A stretch of DNA of 64,000 bases. Source: Flavobacteriales bacterium (lineage in GTDB: Bacteria; Bacteroidota; Bacteroidia; Flavobacteriales; PHOS-HE28). Below are positions 8,893-18,777 of this stretch, in pieces; the first letter of the stretch is position 1; each line of letters opens with the position of its first letter. The position numbers and the translations under genes are program-made. The stretch spans positions 1 through 64,000 of the forward strand of contig SSGN01000099.1 of assembly GCA_008016945.1 (NCBI GenBank), written 5' to 3'. The notes below the pieces were generated by a model. That model was not told where the DNA came from. It worked only from the letters and a program-made list of their open reading frames with translations, and made no database searches.

Positions 8893-10787
8893 GCGCGCAC
8901 GTTCCGGCCTTCACGGTAGTTGATGAACGCCCGATTCACCACCCGATTACCGCCGGGCGTGGGATAGTTCCCGGTGAAGTACCAATCGCCTGTATGACCC
9001 GGACAGGCCGCACGAAGCCCTTCGATGGTCTGGAACACGAGCCGCACCTCCACACCCAGGTCCGGTGGGGTGAGCAGCTCGGCGATCTTGCTGCTGATGC
9101 GTTCGGCGGTGAATGGTCGGTAGATGTCCTTCACCACGTTCTCCTGCTCGGCCAAGGGACGGCCCACCATGGCCAGGGCCCGATCATACACATCATCGAT
9201 GATGTTCTCCTGCTTGGTCTCCTTCAGCAAGGCGATGGCGGCGCGGAACGCTGCGAGGTCGCCCATCTTGGCCATGTCGATGCCATAGCAATCCGGGTAA
9301 CGGATCTGCGGCGCGCTGCTCACCACCACGATGCGCTTGGGCTCCAACCGGGCCAGCATCTTGAGGATGCTCTGCTTCAATGTGGTGCCCCGCACGATGC
9401 TATCGTCGATCACCACCAGGTTGTCCACGCCCGGACGTACCGTGCCGTACGTGATGTCGTACACGTGGGCCACCAGATCATCACGCGCATCATCGGCGGT
9501 GATGAAGGTGCGCAGCTTGGCATCCTTGATCGCCACCTTCTCCAAACGGGGACGTAAGGCGAGGATGGCGCGCAGTTTCTCCGGTGATGGCGACGGGCCC
9601 AGCTCCAGGATCCGTCTTTCCTTGATGAGGTTGATCTCATCCTCGACACCCTTCAGCATGCCGTAACAGGCCACTTCCGCGGTGTTAGGGATGAAGCTGA
9701 ACACCGTGTTCTCGAGGTCGTGGTCCACCTGATCCAGGATCGCGGAAGTGAGGGAGCGCCCCAAGGCGATCCGCTCGCGGTACACATCACGATCGCTGCC
9801 CCGACTGAAGTAGATCCGCTCGAAGCTACATGCCCTTTTCTCCAGGGGCTCACGCACCTTCTCCTCGCTGTAGCGCCCATCCCTACGGATGATGAGGGCA
9901 TGTCCCGGGGTGAGCTCATGCACCACCTCGGTGCGCAGGCCGAACGCGGTTTGAATGGCAGGCCGTTCGCTGGCCACCACCACCACCTCCTCATCGGCGT
10001 ACCAATAGGCGGGGCGGATACCTGCAGGATCGCGCAGCACGAAAGCATCACCATGGCCCATCATGCCCGCCAGCGCATAGCCGCCATCGAAATCCAAGGC
10101 GCTGTTCACCAGGATCTGCCGTACATCGAGCTTTTCGGCGATCAGCTGCGAGATCTGCCGTTCGTTGTAGCCGAGCTGGCGGTGTAGTTGAGCGAGCCGA
10201 TCGTTCTCCACATCGAGGAAGTGGCCGATCTTCTCCAGCACGGTCATGGTATCGCTGCGCTCCTTGGGAGTTTGACCGATGGAGACGAGCAGTTCGAACA
10301 GCTCGTCCACATTGGTCATATTGAAATTGCCCGCCACCACCAGGTTGCGGGTCATCCAATTGTTCAGACGCCGCCGCGGATGGCAGTTCTCCTCACCATC
10401 CTTGCCGAAGGTGGCATAGCGCAAATGCCCCAGCAACAGCTCGCCCATGAACGGCATCGCCCGCTTGAGCGCTTCCACATCTTGTCCGGCCGCGGGATCG
10501 CCCTTCACCGCCTCGTCGTAGCCCCGATGGATCCGTTCGAAGATCTTCTGGATGGCCTGCTTGTCGGTACTCCGATACCGGTCGATATAAGCGGTGCCTG
10601 GCACCGGATCGAGTTTGATCGCCCCCACACCGGCACCATCCTGCCCCCGGTTGTGCTGCTTCTCCATCAGGAGGTACAGCTTGTTGAGCCCGTACAGCGG
10701 GGTTCCGTACCGCTGTTGATAGTATTCCAACGGTTTACGAAGGCGGATCAGGGCGATCCCACATTCGTGCTTGATGGCGTCGCTCAA
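8886..10787 (-). CDS. PurF-family amidophosphoribosyltransferase, long Bacteroidota form
   Basis: Class II glutamine amidotransferase fused to a phosphoribosyltransferase. The Ntn-type nucleophile region is HECGIALIRL near residue 9, with KQHNRGQDGAG and GHLRYATFG downstream. The PRPP-binding loop VVIDDSIVRGTT is in the C-terminal half. At about 633 residues it is longer than classical PurF (about 470-510) and matches the long paralogue of Bacteroidota, so the symbol purF is withheld. The start is taken as TTG at 10787, just before SDAIKHECG, because family proteins start there and no ATG is near. A -7 element lies at 10855-10862. The true role may be PurF or a related transferase. Confidence 0.85.
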   Translation of the reverse strand: MSDAIKHECGIALIRLRKPLEYYQQRYGTPLYGLNKLYLLMEKQHNRGQDGAGVGAIKLDPVPGTAYIDRYRSTDKQAIQKIFERIHRGYDEAVKGDPAAGQDVEALKRAMPFMGELLLGHLRYATFGKDGEENCHPRRRLNNWMTRNLVVAGNFNMTNVDELFELLVSIGQTPKERSDTMTVLEKIGHFLDVENDRLAQLHRQLGYNERQISQLIAEKLDVRQILVNSALDFDGGYALAGMMGHGDAFVLRDPAGIRPAYWYADEEVVVVASERPAIQTAFGLRTEVVHELTPGHALIIRRDGRYSEEKVREPLEKRACSFERIYFSRGSDRDVYRERIALGRSLTSAILDQVDHDLENTVFSFIPNTAEVACYGMLKGVEDEINLIKERRILELGPSPSPEKLRAILALRPRLEKVAIKDAKLRTFITADDARDDLVAHVYDITYGTVRPGVDNLVVIDDSIVRGTTLKQSILKMLARLEPKRIVVVSSAPQIRYPDCYGIDMAKMGDLAAFRAAIALLKETKQENIIDDVYDRALAMVGRPLAEQENVVKDIYRPFTAERISSKIAELLTPPDLGVEVRLVFQTIEGLRAACPGHTGDWYFTGNYPTPGGNRVVNRAFINYREGRNVRAY

Positions 10788-10854
10788 GGCTCTTGGCACC
10801 AGTCGCCGAGAGATGAGGACCACCGGAATGATGACCTCTGGACGTCTGGCCCGG

Positions 10855-10862
10855 CAAAGGTA
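10855..10862 (-). promoter_or_regulatory. -7 element TACCTTTG for the PurF-family gene
   Basis: Read on the minus strand this is TACCTTTG, a full match to TAnnTTTG, about 68 bases before the proposed TTG start. No clear -33 TTG was seen at the usual spacing. Confidence 0.5.
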
Positions 10863-11035
10863 CGGGAGCCGATGCGGCCCTGCATTCCCCCGGCACCTAG
10901 AGGCCGTAACAAGCAACCTTTTACCCCAACGACTTGTCTACCCCTGTGTAGGGCCGCTCTCCGCTGCTTGCACACCATGCCCATCGCCCACATTGAACGG
11001 CATATCCCAGAACCTGAACACCAGGGCGGGCGCAC

Positions 11036-14000
11036 ATGGTCCGTAGGTATAACTTGCCGGAAGAAGCGTCTTTGACCGTGCGACACACCGGCCTTCTCCT
11101 CCTGCTTCTGATCAGCGCCAGGCTATGGGCCTCGGCACCGGTCGCCTCCTTCACGGAGAACCGGGGGCAGTGGCCCGACGAGGTGCTGTTCCGTGTGCTG
11201 TTGCCCAACGGGGCGCTCTTCATCGAGAAAGAGGCCTTCACCTATGTGCTTCAGCGCGGAGGTGAGCCGCACAGGCATGGTATCGCGCATCAGGACCACC
11301 CTGCAGAACCGTATGCGGCGCACGCCTTCAAAGTCCACTTCCAGCAAGGCCGTGCTCAGCGATGGAGCGGGGCCAACAAAGCCGGCCACTATGAGAACTT
11401 CTTCCTCGGCGACGACCCCGCCCGTTGGGGAACCGGTTGTGCGGTGTACGGCGAGGTGACCTTATATGGTGTTTGGCCAGGGATCGACCTGCGCTTGGAT
11501 GGCTCCAAGGGCCTGAAGTACGAGTTCATCGTGGCGGCCGGTGCCGACCCCAATGCCATACGCTTGGTGTACGAAGGACAAGTGGCGGTGCGGATCGAAG
11601 AAGAACAATGCGTGGTGCGGACCACCGCCGGTGACGTGATCGAGGAAAAGCCGCTTTCCTATTACTCGAACGATATGGCCCGAACGCCCATCCTCACCCG
11701 GTTCTTGCTCGCCGACGATGAACTTTCCTTTCAACTGCCCCCAACCCTGGACCATGGCCGGGAGCTGGTGATCGATCCGGTGCTGGCCTTCTCCAGCTAC
11801 AGCGGCAGCACCGGTAACAATTTCGGATTCACCGCCACCTACGATGATGCAGGACACCTGTATGGCGGTGGTATCGTCTTCCAGCCAGGGTACCCCACCA
11901 CCCTCGGGGTCCTGGACGCTTCCTTCAACGGCCCGTTGAACCCCGGAGCGAACGGCCAGACCGTGGATGTGGGCGTGAGCAAGTGGTCGGTGGACGGTAG
12001 TGCCTTGGTATGGAGCACGTACATCGGTGGCCTATCCAGCGAAGCCCCACACAGCATGGTGGTGAACGCGGCCAACGAGCTGTACATCTTCGGGCACACC
12101 GGATCGGCGGACTTCCCGACCACCGCAGGCTGCCTCCAGCCCCTGTTCAATGGAGGCCCCCCCGTGAACTTCAACACGGGATACGGGTTCCAACAGCCCA
12201 ACGGCACGGACATGTTCGTGGTCCACCTGAACGCCACCGCCACGGCCATGGTGGCCAGCACCTTCCTGGGTGGCTCGCACAACGATGGGTTGAACAATGA
12301 GAACACCCTGCAGAACAACTACGGGGACACTTTCCGTGGCGAGATCATCCTGGACGCACAAGAGCACCCCGTGGTGGCCAGCACCACTTCGAGCACCGAC
12401 CTGCCCTTGGCGAACCCCGCCCAACCCGCGTACGGCGGCGGCGAGCAGGACGCGTACTCCTTCCGGCTGAACCCCGGCCTGAGCAACCTGGAATGGGCGA
12501 CCTACCTCGGTGGCAGCGGTGCCGATGCCGCGTACGGCGTGCAGGTGGACAGCCAGGGCGCGGTGTTCGTGGCCGGTGGCACCACCAGTGCCGACCTTCC
12601 CATGCACGGCACTCCCTACAAGGCCACCTTCGCCGGAAGTGCCGAGGGGTTCATCATGCGCTATTCACCCCAGGGGGCACCCTGGAGCTCCACCTTCCTC
12701 GGCACGAACACCTATGATCAGTGCTACTTTGTTCAGTTGGACACGAACGATGCGGTGTTCGTGGTAGGCCAGACCGATGGCCCCTATCCCGTTTCGCCGG
12801 GTCGATACCAGGTGCCCGGGAGCTCCCAGTTCATCCACAAACTGAGCAACGACCTGAGCGCATCCAACTGGAGCACCGTGTTCGGGAATGGCTCCCCCGG
12901 ACAGTTCCTCGCCCCTACGGCGTTCCTGGTCAGCAATTGTGGTCAGATCTACTTCAGTGGCTGGGGGGGTGCCGCCAATGAACTCGCCGGCATAACCACC
13001 AGCACCACCACCGGGCTGGAGACAACGCCCGGCGCCTTCCAAAGCGCCACCGATGGGTCGGACCTGTACTTGATGGTGCTGGACCCCGAGGCGGTGAGCC
13101 TGAGCTACGCCACCTTCTTCGGCAGCCTCACCACGGGCGAACATGTGGATGGCGGAACGAGCCGCTTCCATAAGAATGGCACCATCTACCAAGCGGTATG
13201 CGCAGGCTGCCAGAACAGCGACGACTTCCCCACCACCCCGGGAGCGTGGAGTACGGTCAACGGATCCCATTGTAACCTCGGTGTGTTCAAGTTCGACCTC
13301 ACGGCCGCTCATGCGGAGGTGAGCATCGATGGCCCCACGACCTCCTGTGCGCCCAGCACGGTGCAGTTCATCAACAACAGTTCGGGAGGCGATGTCTTCT
13401 CATGGAACTTCGGCGATGGCCAGACCAGCTCAGCGTTCGAGCCACAGCACACGTTCACGACCCCCGGTGTATATACCGTGTCCATGGCGATGAGTGACAG
13501 CTACGGCTGTGTGTTGCCCGATACCGCATCCATCGTGATCACCATCATGGATCCACCGGAACCCTCGATCACTCCGCACCCCCCCATTTGTCCCGGGGCC
13601 AGCGTTCAGCTCTTCGCATCGGATGGCCTTTCCTGGGCGTGGTTCCCCGCGCAAACGATGAACGATTCCACGTTGCAAGCACCTACCGTGACACCGCTTG
13701 GGCCCACCACCTACTCCGTTATCGTAGAGAGTTCCTGCGGCTTCGATACCACCAGCATTCACCTGGATCATATCACTCCAGTGGGTTCGGCGGGCGCCGA
13801 TGTGATCGTATGCGCCGGTACCGGGGTGACACTTCATGCCACGGGTGGCGGCACGTATCTCTGGTCACCGCCTGGATCCCTGGACGACCCCTCACTGCCC
13901 ACGCCATTGGCCACTCCGTTGGATACCACGATCTACAGCGTGACCATCACCACCCCCGATGGATGCCTGATCTTCGACACGCTGCAAGCCCTGGTCTACA

Positions 14001-14950
14001 CCACACCACCCTTGCCTGCACTGTCCGATACCACGATCTGTCACGGAAACCCGGTTCAGCTTTGGGCGCCCATCGGAGCGTCTTATGAATGGCTGCCCGT
14101 ACCCGGCATCGTGGACCTCGAAATACGAAACCCCGTGGTCACACCATCCACCTCCACGTGGTATGTGGTCACGGTACACAATGGCTGTGGCACGCTTCGG
14201 GATTCCGCCCTGGTGGATATCCATGTGCCCCACGTGATGGCCGGGCCCGATACCACCGTGTGCCCTGGCCAGCTGGTCCAGTTCCACACATCACCCGGTG
14301 TATCCCACACATGGTCACCGACCACCGCACTTGACGACCCCTTCTCGGCCACACCCATCTGCGTAGTGAACGCCGACATGGTCTATACCGTAAGCATGGT
14401 CGATCCGTTCGGCTGTACCGGTATCGATTCCCTTCATGTGGCCACTTTCCCACAAGCCACGGTGACCGCGCTGTGGGATCAAGTGCTGGAACTTGGGCGG
14501 GCCGCTCAACTCCTGGCCGTGGGCAATGGCGCCTTCGTTTGGAGTCCCGGAAACTCACTCTCCGATAGTACGATCTCCGCACCACTGGCCACACCGGAGC
14601 GCACCACCACCTATACCGTGACCCTCACCGACAACAACGGGTGCATCGCAACGGACGTTGTCACCATCATCATCCCCGGTAGCCTCTTCATCCCCAACGC
14701 CTTCACCCCTAACAACGATGGCCGGAACGATGCGTTCGGCGCATGGGGGACGGATATCGTGGCGATCCAATTGAACGTGTTCGACCGCTGGGGGAAGCTG
14801 ATCTGGAGCACTTCGGATCTCGACGACCGCTGGAACGGGCGTTACGGGGGGCAGGATGCGCCCGTGGATACTTACGTGTGGAGCGTGAAGGCCACGGAAG
14901 TCTCCGGTAACACCTATGAGCGCACGGGACACGTGACCTTGGTGCGTTGA
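11036..14950 (+). CDS. T9SS type B (gliding-type CTD) surface protein with SBBP and PKD domains
   Basis: A 1304-residue exported protein. The signal segment HTGLLLLLLISARLWASA follows a long N-region if ATG 11036 is used; TTG or GTG codons at 11072-11080 would give a conventional signal peptide. Next come an N-terminal domain (FTENRGQWPDEVLF), SBBP-type beta-propeller repeats (about residues 250-740), one PKD domain (FSWNFGDGQ, about 765-850) and several Ig-like repeats ending in P-x-TTY-SV motifs. The gliding-associated type B CTD starts at about 1215 (FIPNAFTPNNDGRNDAF and FDRWGKLIW). The CTD directs type IX secretion and surface attachment. Function is likely adhesive; this is inferred from domains only. 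Confidence 0.88.
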   Translation: MVRRYNLPEEASLTVRHTGLLLLLLISARLWASAPVASFTENRGQWPDEVLFRVLLPNGALFIEKEAFTYVLQRGGEPHRHGIAHQDHPAEPYAAHAFKVHFQQGRAQRWSGANKAGHYENFFLGDDPARWGTGCAVYGEVTLYGVWPGIDLRLDGSKGLKYEFIVAAGADPNAIRLVYEGQVAVRIEEEQCVVRTTAGDVIEEKPLSYYSNDMARTPILTRFLLADDELSFQLPPTLDHGRELVIDPVLAFSSYSGSTGNNFGFTATYDDAGHLYGGGIVFQPGYPTTLGVLDASFNGPLNPGANGQTVDVGVSKWSVDGSALVWSTYIGGLSSEAPHSMVVNAANELYIFGHTGSADFPTTAGCLQPLFNGGPPVNFNTGYGFQQPNGTDMFVVHLNATATAMVASTFLGGSHNDGLNNENTLQNNYGDTFRGEIILDAQEHPVVASTTSSTDLPLANPAQPAYGGGEQDAYSFRLNPGLSNLEWATYLGGSGADAAYGVQVDSQGAVFVAGGTTSADLPMHGTPYKATFAGSAEGFIMRYSPQGAPWSSTFLGTNTYDQCYFVQLDTNDAVFVVGQTDGPYPVSPGRYQVPGSSQFIHKLSNDLSASNWSTVFGNGSPGQFLAPTAFLVSNCGQIYFSGWGGAANELAGITTSTTTGLETTPGAFQSATDGSDLYLMVLDPEAVSLSYATFFGSLTTGEHVDGGTSRFHKNGTIYQAVCAGCQNSDDFPTTPGAWSTVNGSHCNLGVFKFDLTAAHAEVSIDGPTTSCAPSTVQFINNSSGGDVFSWNFGDGQTSSAFEPQHTFTTPGVYTVSMAMSDSYGCVLPDTASIVITIMDPPEPSITPHPPICPGASVQLFASDGLSWAWFPAQTMNDSTLQAPTVTPLGPTTYSVIVESSCGFDTTSIHLDHITPVGSAGADVIVCAGTGVTLHATGGGTYLWSPPGSLDDPSLPTPLATPLDTTIYSVTITTPDGCLIFDTLQALVYTTPPLPALSDTTICHGNPVQLWAPIGASYEWLPVPGIVDLEIRNPVVTPSTSTWYVVTVHNGCGTLRDSALVDIHVPHVMAGPDTTVCPGQLVQFHTSPGVSHTWSPTTALDDPFSATPICVVNADMVYTVSMVDPFGCTGIDSLHVATFPQATVTALWDQVLELGRAAQLLAVGNGAFVWSPGNSLSDSTISAPLATPERTTTYTVTLTDNNGCIATDVVTIIIPGSLFIPNAFTPNNDGRNDAFGAWGTDIVAIQLNVFDRWGKLIWSTSDLDDRWNGRYGGQDAPVDTYVWSVKATEVSGNTYERTGHVTLVR

Positions 14951-15242
14951 TCGAAACAGGTGCGCACGACTGGAGGCCACGTGCGAACCCCTGACCTTGA
15001 CCGATCGGATCGGCCTGACCGGATCGCCCGATCCAAAGGCTTCGTACGGCTGGCTCCAACGCGCTGATCATTGATCCAGCTGACCTTCAACAGGGGGCGA
15101 CCTCTCCGTCACCATTGAAGATCCACAGATCAGAACCATTCCAAATAAGCGCCCTCCAACCCTGCTACGCCCCCTTAAACCATCGAACCCTAATTTTGCC
15201 TTCTCAATATCCGGTGACCACCCCGGTGACAATCCGCAACGC
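14951..15242. other. Intergenic region before the sdh operon
   Basis: No gene was seen here. A GATCGGATCGG-rich imperfect inverted repeat near 15000-15035 could terminate the upstream gene. From about 15115 the sequence becomes less GC-rich and contains the -7 element of sdhC. Confidence 0.5.
15191..15198 (+). promoter_or_regulatory. -7 element TAATTTTG upstream of sdhC
   Basis: TAATTTTG is a full match to TAnnTTTG, 44 bases before the sdhC ATG, in a relatively AT-rich patch. No convincing -33 TTG is visible. It probably drives the whole sdh operon. Confidence 0.55.
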
Positions 15243-15926
15243 ATGGCCCGTCAAGGACTCTTTGGTTCCTCCCTCGTCAAGAAGTACTGGATGGCCCTCA
15301 CGGGCCTTTTCCTTATCAGCTTCCTGGTGGTACACGCCACCGTCAACTCCCTCATCTTCTTCAACGACGGAGGGGTGACGTTCAACAGCGGAGCGGAGTT
15401 CATGGCCAAGAACCCGCTGATCCGCACCATGGAGGTGGTCCTGTTCGCGGGCTTGATCCTCCATATCGTGGACGGCCTTATGCTCTGGCGCCAGAACCGG
15501 GAGGCACGGCCGGTGAAGTACGCCATGGAGAAGGGCCGTGCCAACCGCACGTGGTACAGCGCCAGCATGGGCATCCTCGGCACACTCATCCTCTTCTTCC
15601 TCATCATGCACATCTGGCACTTCTGGGTGAAAAGCCGCATCACCGGCCTGCACCACTACGGCATGGATGCCGCCGGGCAGGAGAACCTCTACGCCGTGAT
15701 GGTGGAGGTGTTCCAGAACCCGTGGATCGTGCTGCTGTACGTGCTGGGCTGCTTCAGCCTCTTCTGGCACCTGCTCCACGGCTTCAAGAGCGCCTTCCAA
15801 AGCCTCGGCCTCAACCATAAACGCTACAACGGTTTCATCGCGGGCTGTGGCACGATCTTCAGCATCGTGATCCCCACCCTCTTCGCATTGATGCCCCTCG
15901 CGTTCTATTTCAAGTGGATCCAGTGA
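15243..15926 (+). CDS. sdhC: Succinate dehydrogenase cytochrome b558 subunit
   Basis: A 227-residue membrane anchor of complex II, b558 type (five helices, two haems, no separate SdhD). Candidate haem-ligand histidines lie in membrane segments: His31 (VVHATVN), His74 (LILHIVDG), His123/126 (IMHIWHF) and His176/179 (WHLLHGF). The protein passes electrons from SdhB to menaquinone. It starts the sdhC-sdhA-(four-helix)-sdhB operon and is followed by an inverted-word repeat. Confidence 0.95.
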   Translation: MARQGLFGSSLVKKYWMALTGLFLISFLVVHATVNSLIFFNDGGVTFNSGAEFMAKNPLIRTMEVVLFAGLILHIVDGLMLWRQNREARPVKYAMEKGRANRTWYSASMGILGTLILFFLIMHIWHFWVKSRITGLHHYGMDAAGQENLYAVMVEVFQNPWIVLLYVLGCFSLFWHLLHGFKSAFQSLGLNHKRYNGFIAGCGTIFSIVIPTLFALMPLAFYFKWIQ

Positions 15927-15951
15927 ACCACGCGCAAAATGCCCCGCACAA

Positions 15952-16046
15952 GTGAATGGTCGATGGTGAATGGCGAATGGGTCGGAGACCGCTCCACCAT
16001 TCGCCATGCGCTATTCACATTCACTTTCTCCCATTGACCATTCGCC
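15952..16046. repeat. Inverted GAATGGC-word locus between sdhC and sdhA
   Basis: Words GAATGG, CGATGG and GAATGGCGAATGG (15952-15980) are followed after a short loop by reverse-complement words CCATTCGCCAT, TATTCACATTCAC and CCATTGACCATTCGCC (15997-16046). The arms can pair imperfectly over roughly 25-30 bases. This is the same architecture as the suf loci with a third, unrelated word, and no ORF is enclosed. Confidence 0.75.
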
Positions 16047-16059
16047 CCTTCCTCATCCC

Positions 16060-18075
16060 ATGAGCAAGCTCGACAGCAAGATCCCCCCCGGCCCCATCGA
16101 CAAGAAGTGGACCTACCACAAGGGACACGCACGCATCGTGAACCCGGCCAACAAACGCCGCATCGACGTGATCGTGGTGGGTACGGGCCTGGCCGGTGCC
16201 GCCGCCGCCGCCTCCCTGGCGGAACAGGGCTACAGTGTGAAGGCCTTCTGTTTCCAGGATAGCGCGCGCCGCGCCCACAGTATCGCCGCACAGGGCGGGA
16301 TCAACGCCGCGAAGAACTACATGAACGACGGCGACAGCACCTACCGCCTGTTCTACGACACGGTGAAAGGCGGCGACTACCGCGCGCGGGAGGCCAACGT
16401 GTACCGCTTGGCGGAGGTAAGCGCGAACATCATCGACCAGTGCGTGGCCCAGGGGGTGCCCTTCGCCCGTGACTACGGCGGGTTGCTCGACAACCGCAGC
16501 TTCGGCGGCGTGCAGGTGAGCCGCACCTTCTACGCCCGCGGCCAGACCGGGCAACAGTTGTTGCTGGGTGCGTACAGTGCGTTGATGCGCCAGGTGGGCA
16601 AGGGCGCGGTGCAGATGTTCGACCGGCATGAGATGCTCGATGTGGTGATCGTGGATGGCAAAGCACGCGGCATCATCGCCCGCAACTTGATCACCGGCGA
16701 GATCGAACGCCACGGCGCCCATGCAGTGCTGCTCTGCACCGGCGGCTACGGCAACGTGTTCTTCCTGAGCACCAACGCCATGGGCAGCAACGTCACGGCG
16801 GCATGGAAGGCGCATAAGCGTGGTGCTTTCTTCGGCAACCCCTGCTATACACAGATCCACCCCACCTGCATCCCGGTGAGCGGTACGCACCAGAGCAAGC
16901 TCACGCTCATGAGCGAATCGCTCCGCAACGACGGCCGCATCTGGGTGCCAGCGAAACTCGAGGACGCGAAAGCGATCCGCGACGGCAAGAAGAAAGGCAG
17001 CGACATCCCCGAGGCCGATCGCGATTACTACCTCGAACGCCGCTACCCGGCCTTCGGCAACCTCGTGCCGCGCGACGTGGCCAGCCGCGCCGCCAAAGAG
17101 CGCTGCGATGCGGGCTTCGGAGTGAACAAGACCGGCGAGGCCGTGTACCTGGACTTCAGTGCGGCCATCGAACGCTACGGAAAGCAACAGGCCAACATCC
17201 AGAAGATCCAGAACCCGAGCAACGAGAAGATCACCGAGCTGGGCCGCGCCGTGGTGAGTGAGAAGTACGGCAACCTCTTCGACATGTACGAGAACATCGT
17301 CGGTGAGAACCCGTACGACCACGCGATGAAGATCTACCCCGCCGTACACTACACCATGGGCGGCCTATGGGTGGACTACAACCTGCAGACCACCGTGCCG
17401 GGCCTCTTCGCCTTGGGCGAGGCCAACTTCAGCGACCACGGCGCCAACCGCCTCGGAGCCTCCGCGCTGATGCAGGGCCTGGCCGACGGCTATTTCGTGG
17501 CACCCTACACCGTGAGCGACTACCTGGCGGACGACATCCGCACCGGCCCCATCGACACGAAGCGCCCCGAGTTCGAAGCCGCCGAGAAGGAGCAGCGCGA
17601 CCGCATAAACCACTTCCTGAACAACAAGGGCACCAAGCCCGTGGACGATTTCCACCGCGCGCTCGGCAAGGTGATGTGGGACAAGTGCGGCATGGCCCGC
17701 AACGCCGAAGGCCTCAAACAAGCGATCCAGGAGATCCGCCGGATCCGTGAGGAATTCTACCGCGATGTACGCGTGCCCGGCAAGGCGAACGAATTCAACC
17801 AAGAGCTGGAGAAGGCCGGTCGTGTGGCCGATTTCCTGGAGCTGGGTGAACTGATGTGCATGGACGCCCTACACCGAAACGAGAGCTGTGGCGGCCACTT
17901 CCGCGAGGAATCGCAGGAGCTGGATGGTCCGCAGAAGGGCGAGGCCAAACGCGACGATGAGAATTTCGCCTACGTGGCCGCCTGGGAGTGGCTGGGCGAA
18001 GCCGGCAAGGCGGAGCTGCACAAGGAGCCACTGACCTTCGAGGAGGTGAAACTGACGCAGAGGAGTTACAAGTGA
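16060..18075 (+). CDS. sdhA: Succinate dehydrogenase/fumarate reductase flavoprotein subunit
   Basis: A 671-residue FAD subunit that oxidises succinate to fumarate in the TCA cycle. The FAD-binding motif [19 protein letters not shown] starts at about residue 39 and the covalent FAD His is His73 in [23 protein letters not shown] and [14 protein letters not shown] are the usual substrate and FAD-contact segments. ATG 16060 ([11 protein letters not shown]) is chosen; the open frame upstream to 15970 is the repeat locus. A purine-rich tandem repeat begins directly after the stop. Confidence 0.97.
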   Translation: MSKLDSKIPPGPIDKKWTYHKGHARIVNPANKRRIDVIVVGTGLAGAAAAASLAEQGYSVKAFCFQDSARRAHSIAAQGGINAAKNYMNDGDSTYRLFYDTVKGGDYRAREANVYRLAEVSANIIDQCVAQGVPFARDYGGLLDNRSFGGVQVSRTFYARGQTGQQLLLGAYSALMRQVGKGAVQMFDRHEMLDVVIVDGKARGIIARNLITGEIERHGAHAVLLCTGGYGNVFFLSTNAMGSNVTAAWKAHKRGAFFGNPCYTQIHPTCIPVSGTHQSKLTLMSESLRNDGRIWVPAKLEDAKAIRDGKKKGSDIPEADRDYYLERRYPAFGNLVPRDVASRAAKERCDAGFGVNKTGEAVYLDFSAAIERYGKQQANIQKIQNPSNEKITELGRAVVSEKYGNLFDMYENIVGENPYDHAMKIYPAVHYTMGGLWVDYNLQTTVPGLFALGEANFSDHGANRLGASALMQGLADGYFVAPYTVSDYLADDIRTGPIDTKRPEFEAAEKEQRDRINHFLNNKGTKPVDDFHRALGKVMWDKCGMARNAEGLKQAIQEIRRIREEFYRDVRVPGKANEFNQELEKAGRVADFLELGELMCMDALHRNESCGGHFREESQELDGPQKGEAKRDDENFAYVAAWEWLGEAGKAELHKEPLTFEEVKLTQRSYK

Positions 18076-18235
18076 GAGAGGGAGAGGGAGAAGAAGTGAA
18101 GAAGAGAAGAAGTGAAGAAGTGAAGAAGTGAAGAAGTGAAGAAGTGAAGAAGTGAAGAGGTGAAGAAGAGAGGAAGAGAAGAGGAAGAGAAGAGGAGGAG
18201 AAGAGGAGGAGAAGAGGTAAGGAAGAGAAGAACCG
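18076..18235. repeat. Compound purine-rich tandem repeat: ten 8-mers then four 11-mers
   Basis: Bases 18091-18170 hold ten consecutive octamers, mostly AAGAAGTG with variants AAGAAGAG and AAGAGGTG. Bases 18171-18214 hold four 11-mers (AGGAAGAGAAG twice, AGGAGGAGAAG twice). The plus strand is almost all purine with a single T per octamer. The tract fills most of the gap between sdhA and the second four-helix-bundle gene and could slip during replication or form unusual DNA structure. Confidence 0.92.
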
Positions 18236-18248
18236 TAAACGAGAGGCC

Positions 18249-18719
18249 ATGAGTGAAGAGCCGGTACGTTATAGCCTGAAGGATCAGGATTGGGACCCGA
18301 CCGGATATTTCGAGATCGGGGAGGCTGTTTCGCAGGTTTCCGAACCAGAGGGAAAAGGCTACGTGTCGCACTTCCGGGATTTCCGGGTCTGGCAGCAGGG
18401 GATAGACCTTGTTGACCGGGTCTACGAACTCAGTGCGCGGTTCCCGAAGGAGGAGCACTATGGACTCACTACCCAAGTGCGGCGTGCCTCCGTATCCGTG
18501 CCTTCGAATATTGCCGAGGGTTGGGGGCGCAACAAACGGGGCTATCTGCTTCTTGGATTGAGCTACGCACGCGGTTCCGCGCATGAAGTGGAGACCCAGT
18601 TGGAGATCGCCGCACGGCGTGGGTGGGTTGAAAGGAAGGATATCGAACCCGCGATGAACATGTTGAACGTCCTCAGTTCGGGACTTCTCCGGTTCATGAA
18701 CTCATTGGAGAAACGGTGA
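18249..18719 (+). CDS. Four-helix-bundle protein (S23/IVP/Avd-fold), inserted in the sdh operon
   Basis: This 156-residue protein belongs to the same family as the gene at 1394-1804. Hallmarks are [40 protein letters not shown] and [10 protein letters not shown]. It has an N-terminal extension of about 40 residues ([20 protein letters not shown] and on) before the usual start; a shorter start is not obvious because no Met lies at the family N-terminus. It splits sdhA from sdhB, which are normally adjacent. Purine-rich words lie upstream and their reverse complement downstream (18745-18777). The two proteins are divergent, so this is not a recent duplication. Function is unknown. Confidence 0.9.
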   Translation: MSEEPVRYSLKDQDWDPTGYFEIGEAVSQVSEPEGKGYVSHFRDFRVWQQGIDLVDRVYELSARFPKEEHYGLTTQVRRASVSVPSNIAEGWGRNKRGYLLLGLSYARGSAHEVETQLEIAARRGWVERKDIEPAMNMLNVLSSGLLRFMNSLEKR

Positions 18720-18744
18720 TGCAACGGTCCACGAACAAGGTCTG

Positions 18745-18777
18745 CTTCGTCACTTCATCACCTCTTCTCCTCATCAC
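18745..18777. repeat. Pyrimidine-rich word array, inverted relative to 18091-18214
   Basis: The stretch CTTCGTCACTTCATCACC and its continuation are reverse-complement versions of the AAGAGGTG and AAGTG words upstream of the four-helix-bundle gene. The gene is thus flanked by inverted arrays, as in the suf operon. It lies just upstream of sdhB. Confidence 0.7.

Noticed and set aside
15204..16007. 267-codon minus-strand open frame
   Set aside because: Antisense to sdhC, which has clear haem-ligand and membrane-segment patterns.
16021..17349. 442-codon minus-strand open frame
   Set aside because: Antisense to sdhA; Val/His/Ala-rich composition with no domain. Shadow of GC-rich codon structure.
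18091..18214. Possible CRISPR array
   Set aside because: Units are contiguous 8-mers and 11-mers with no spacers, and no cas genes are present.
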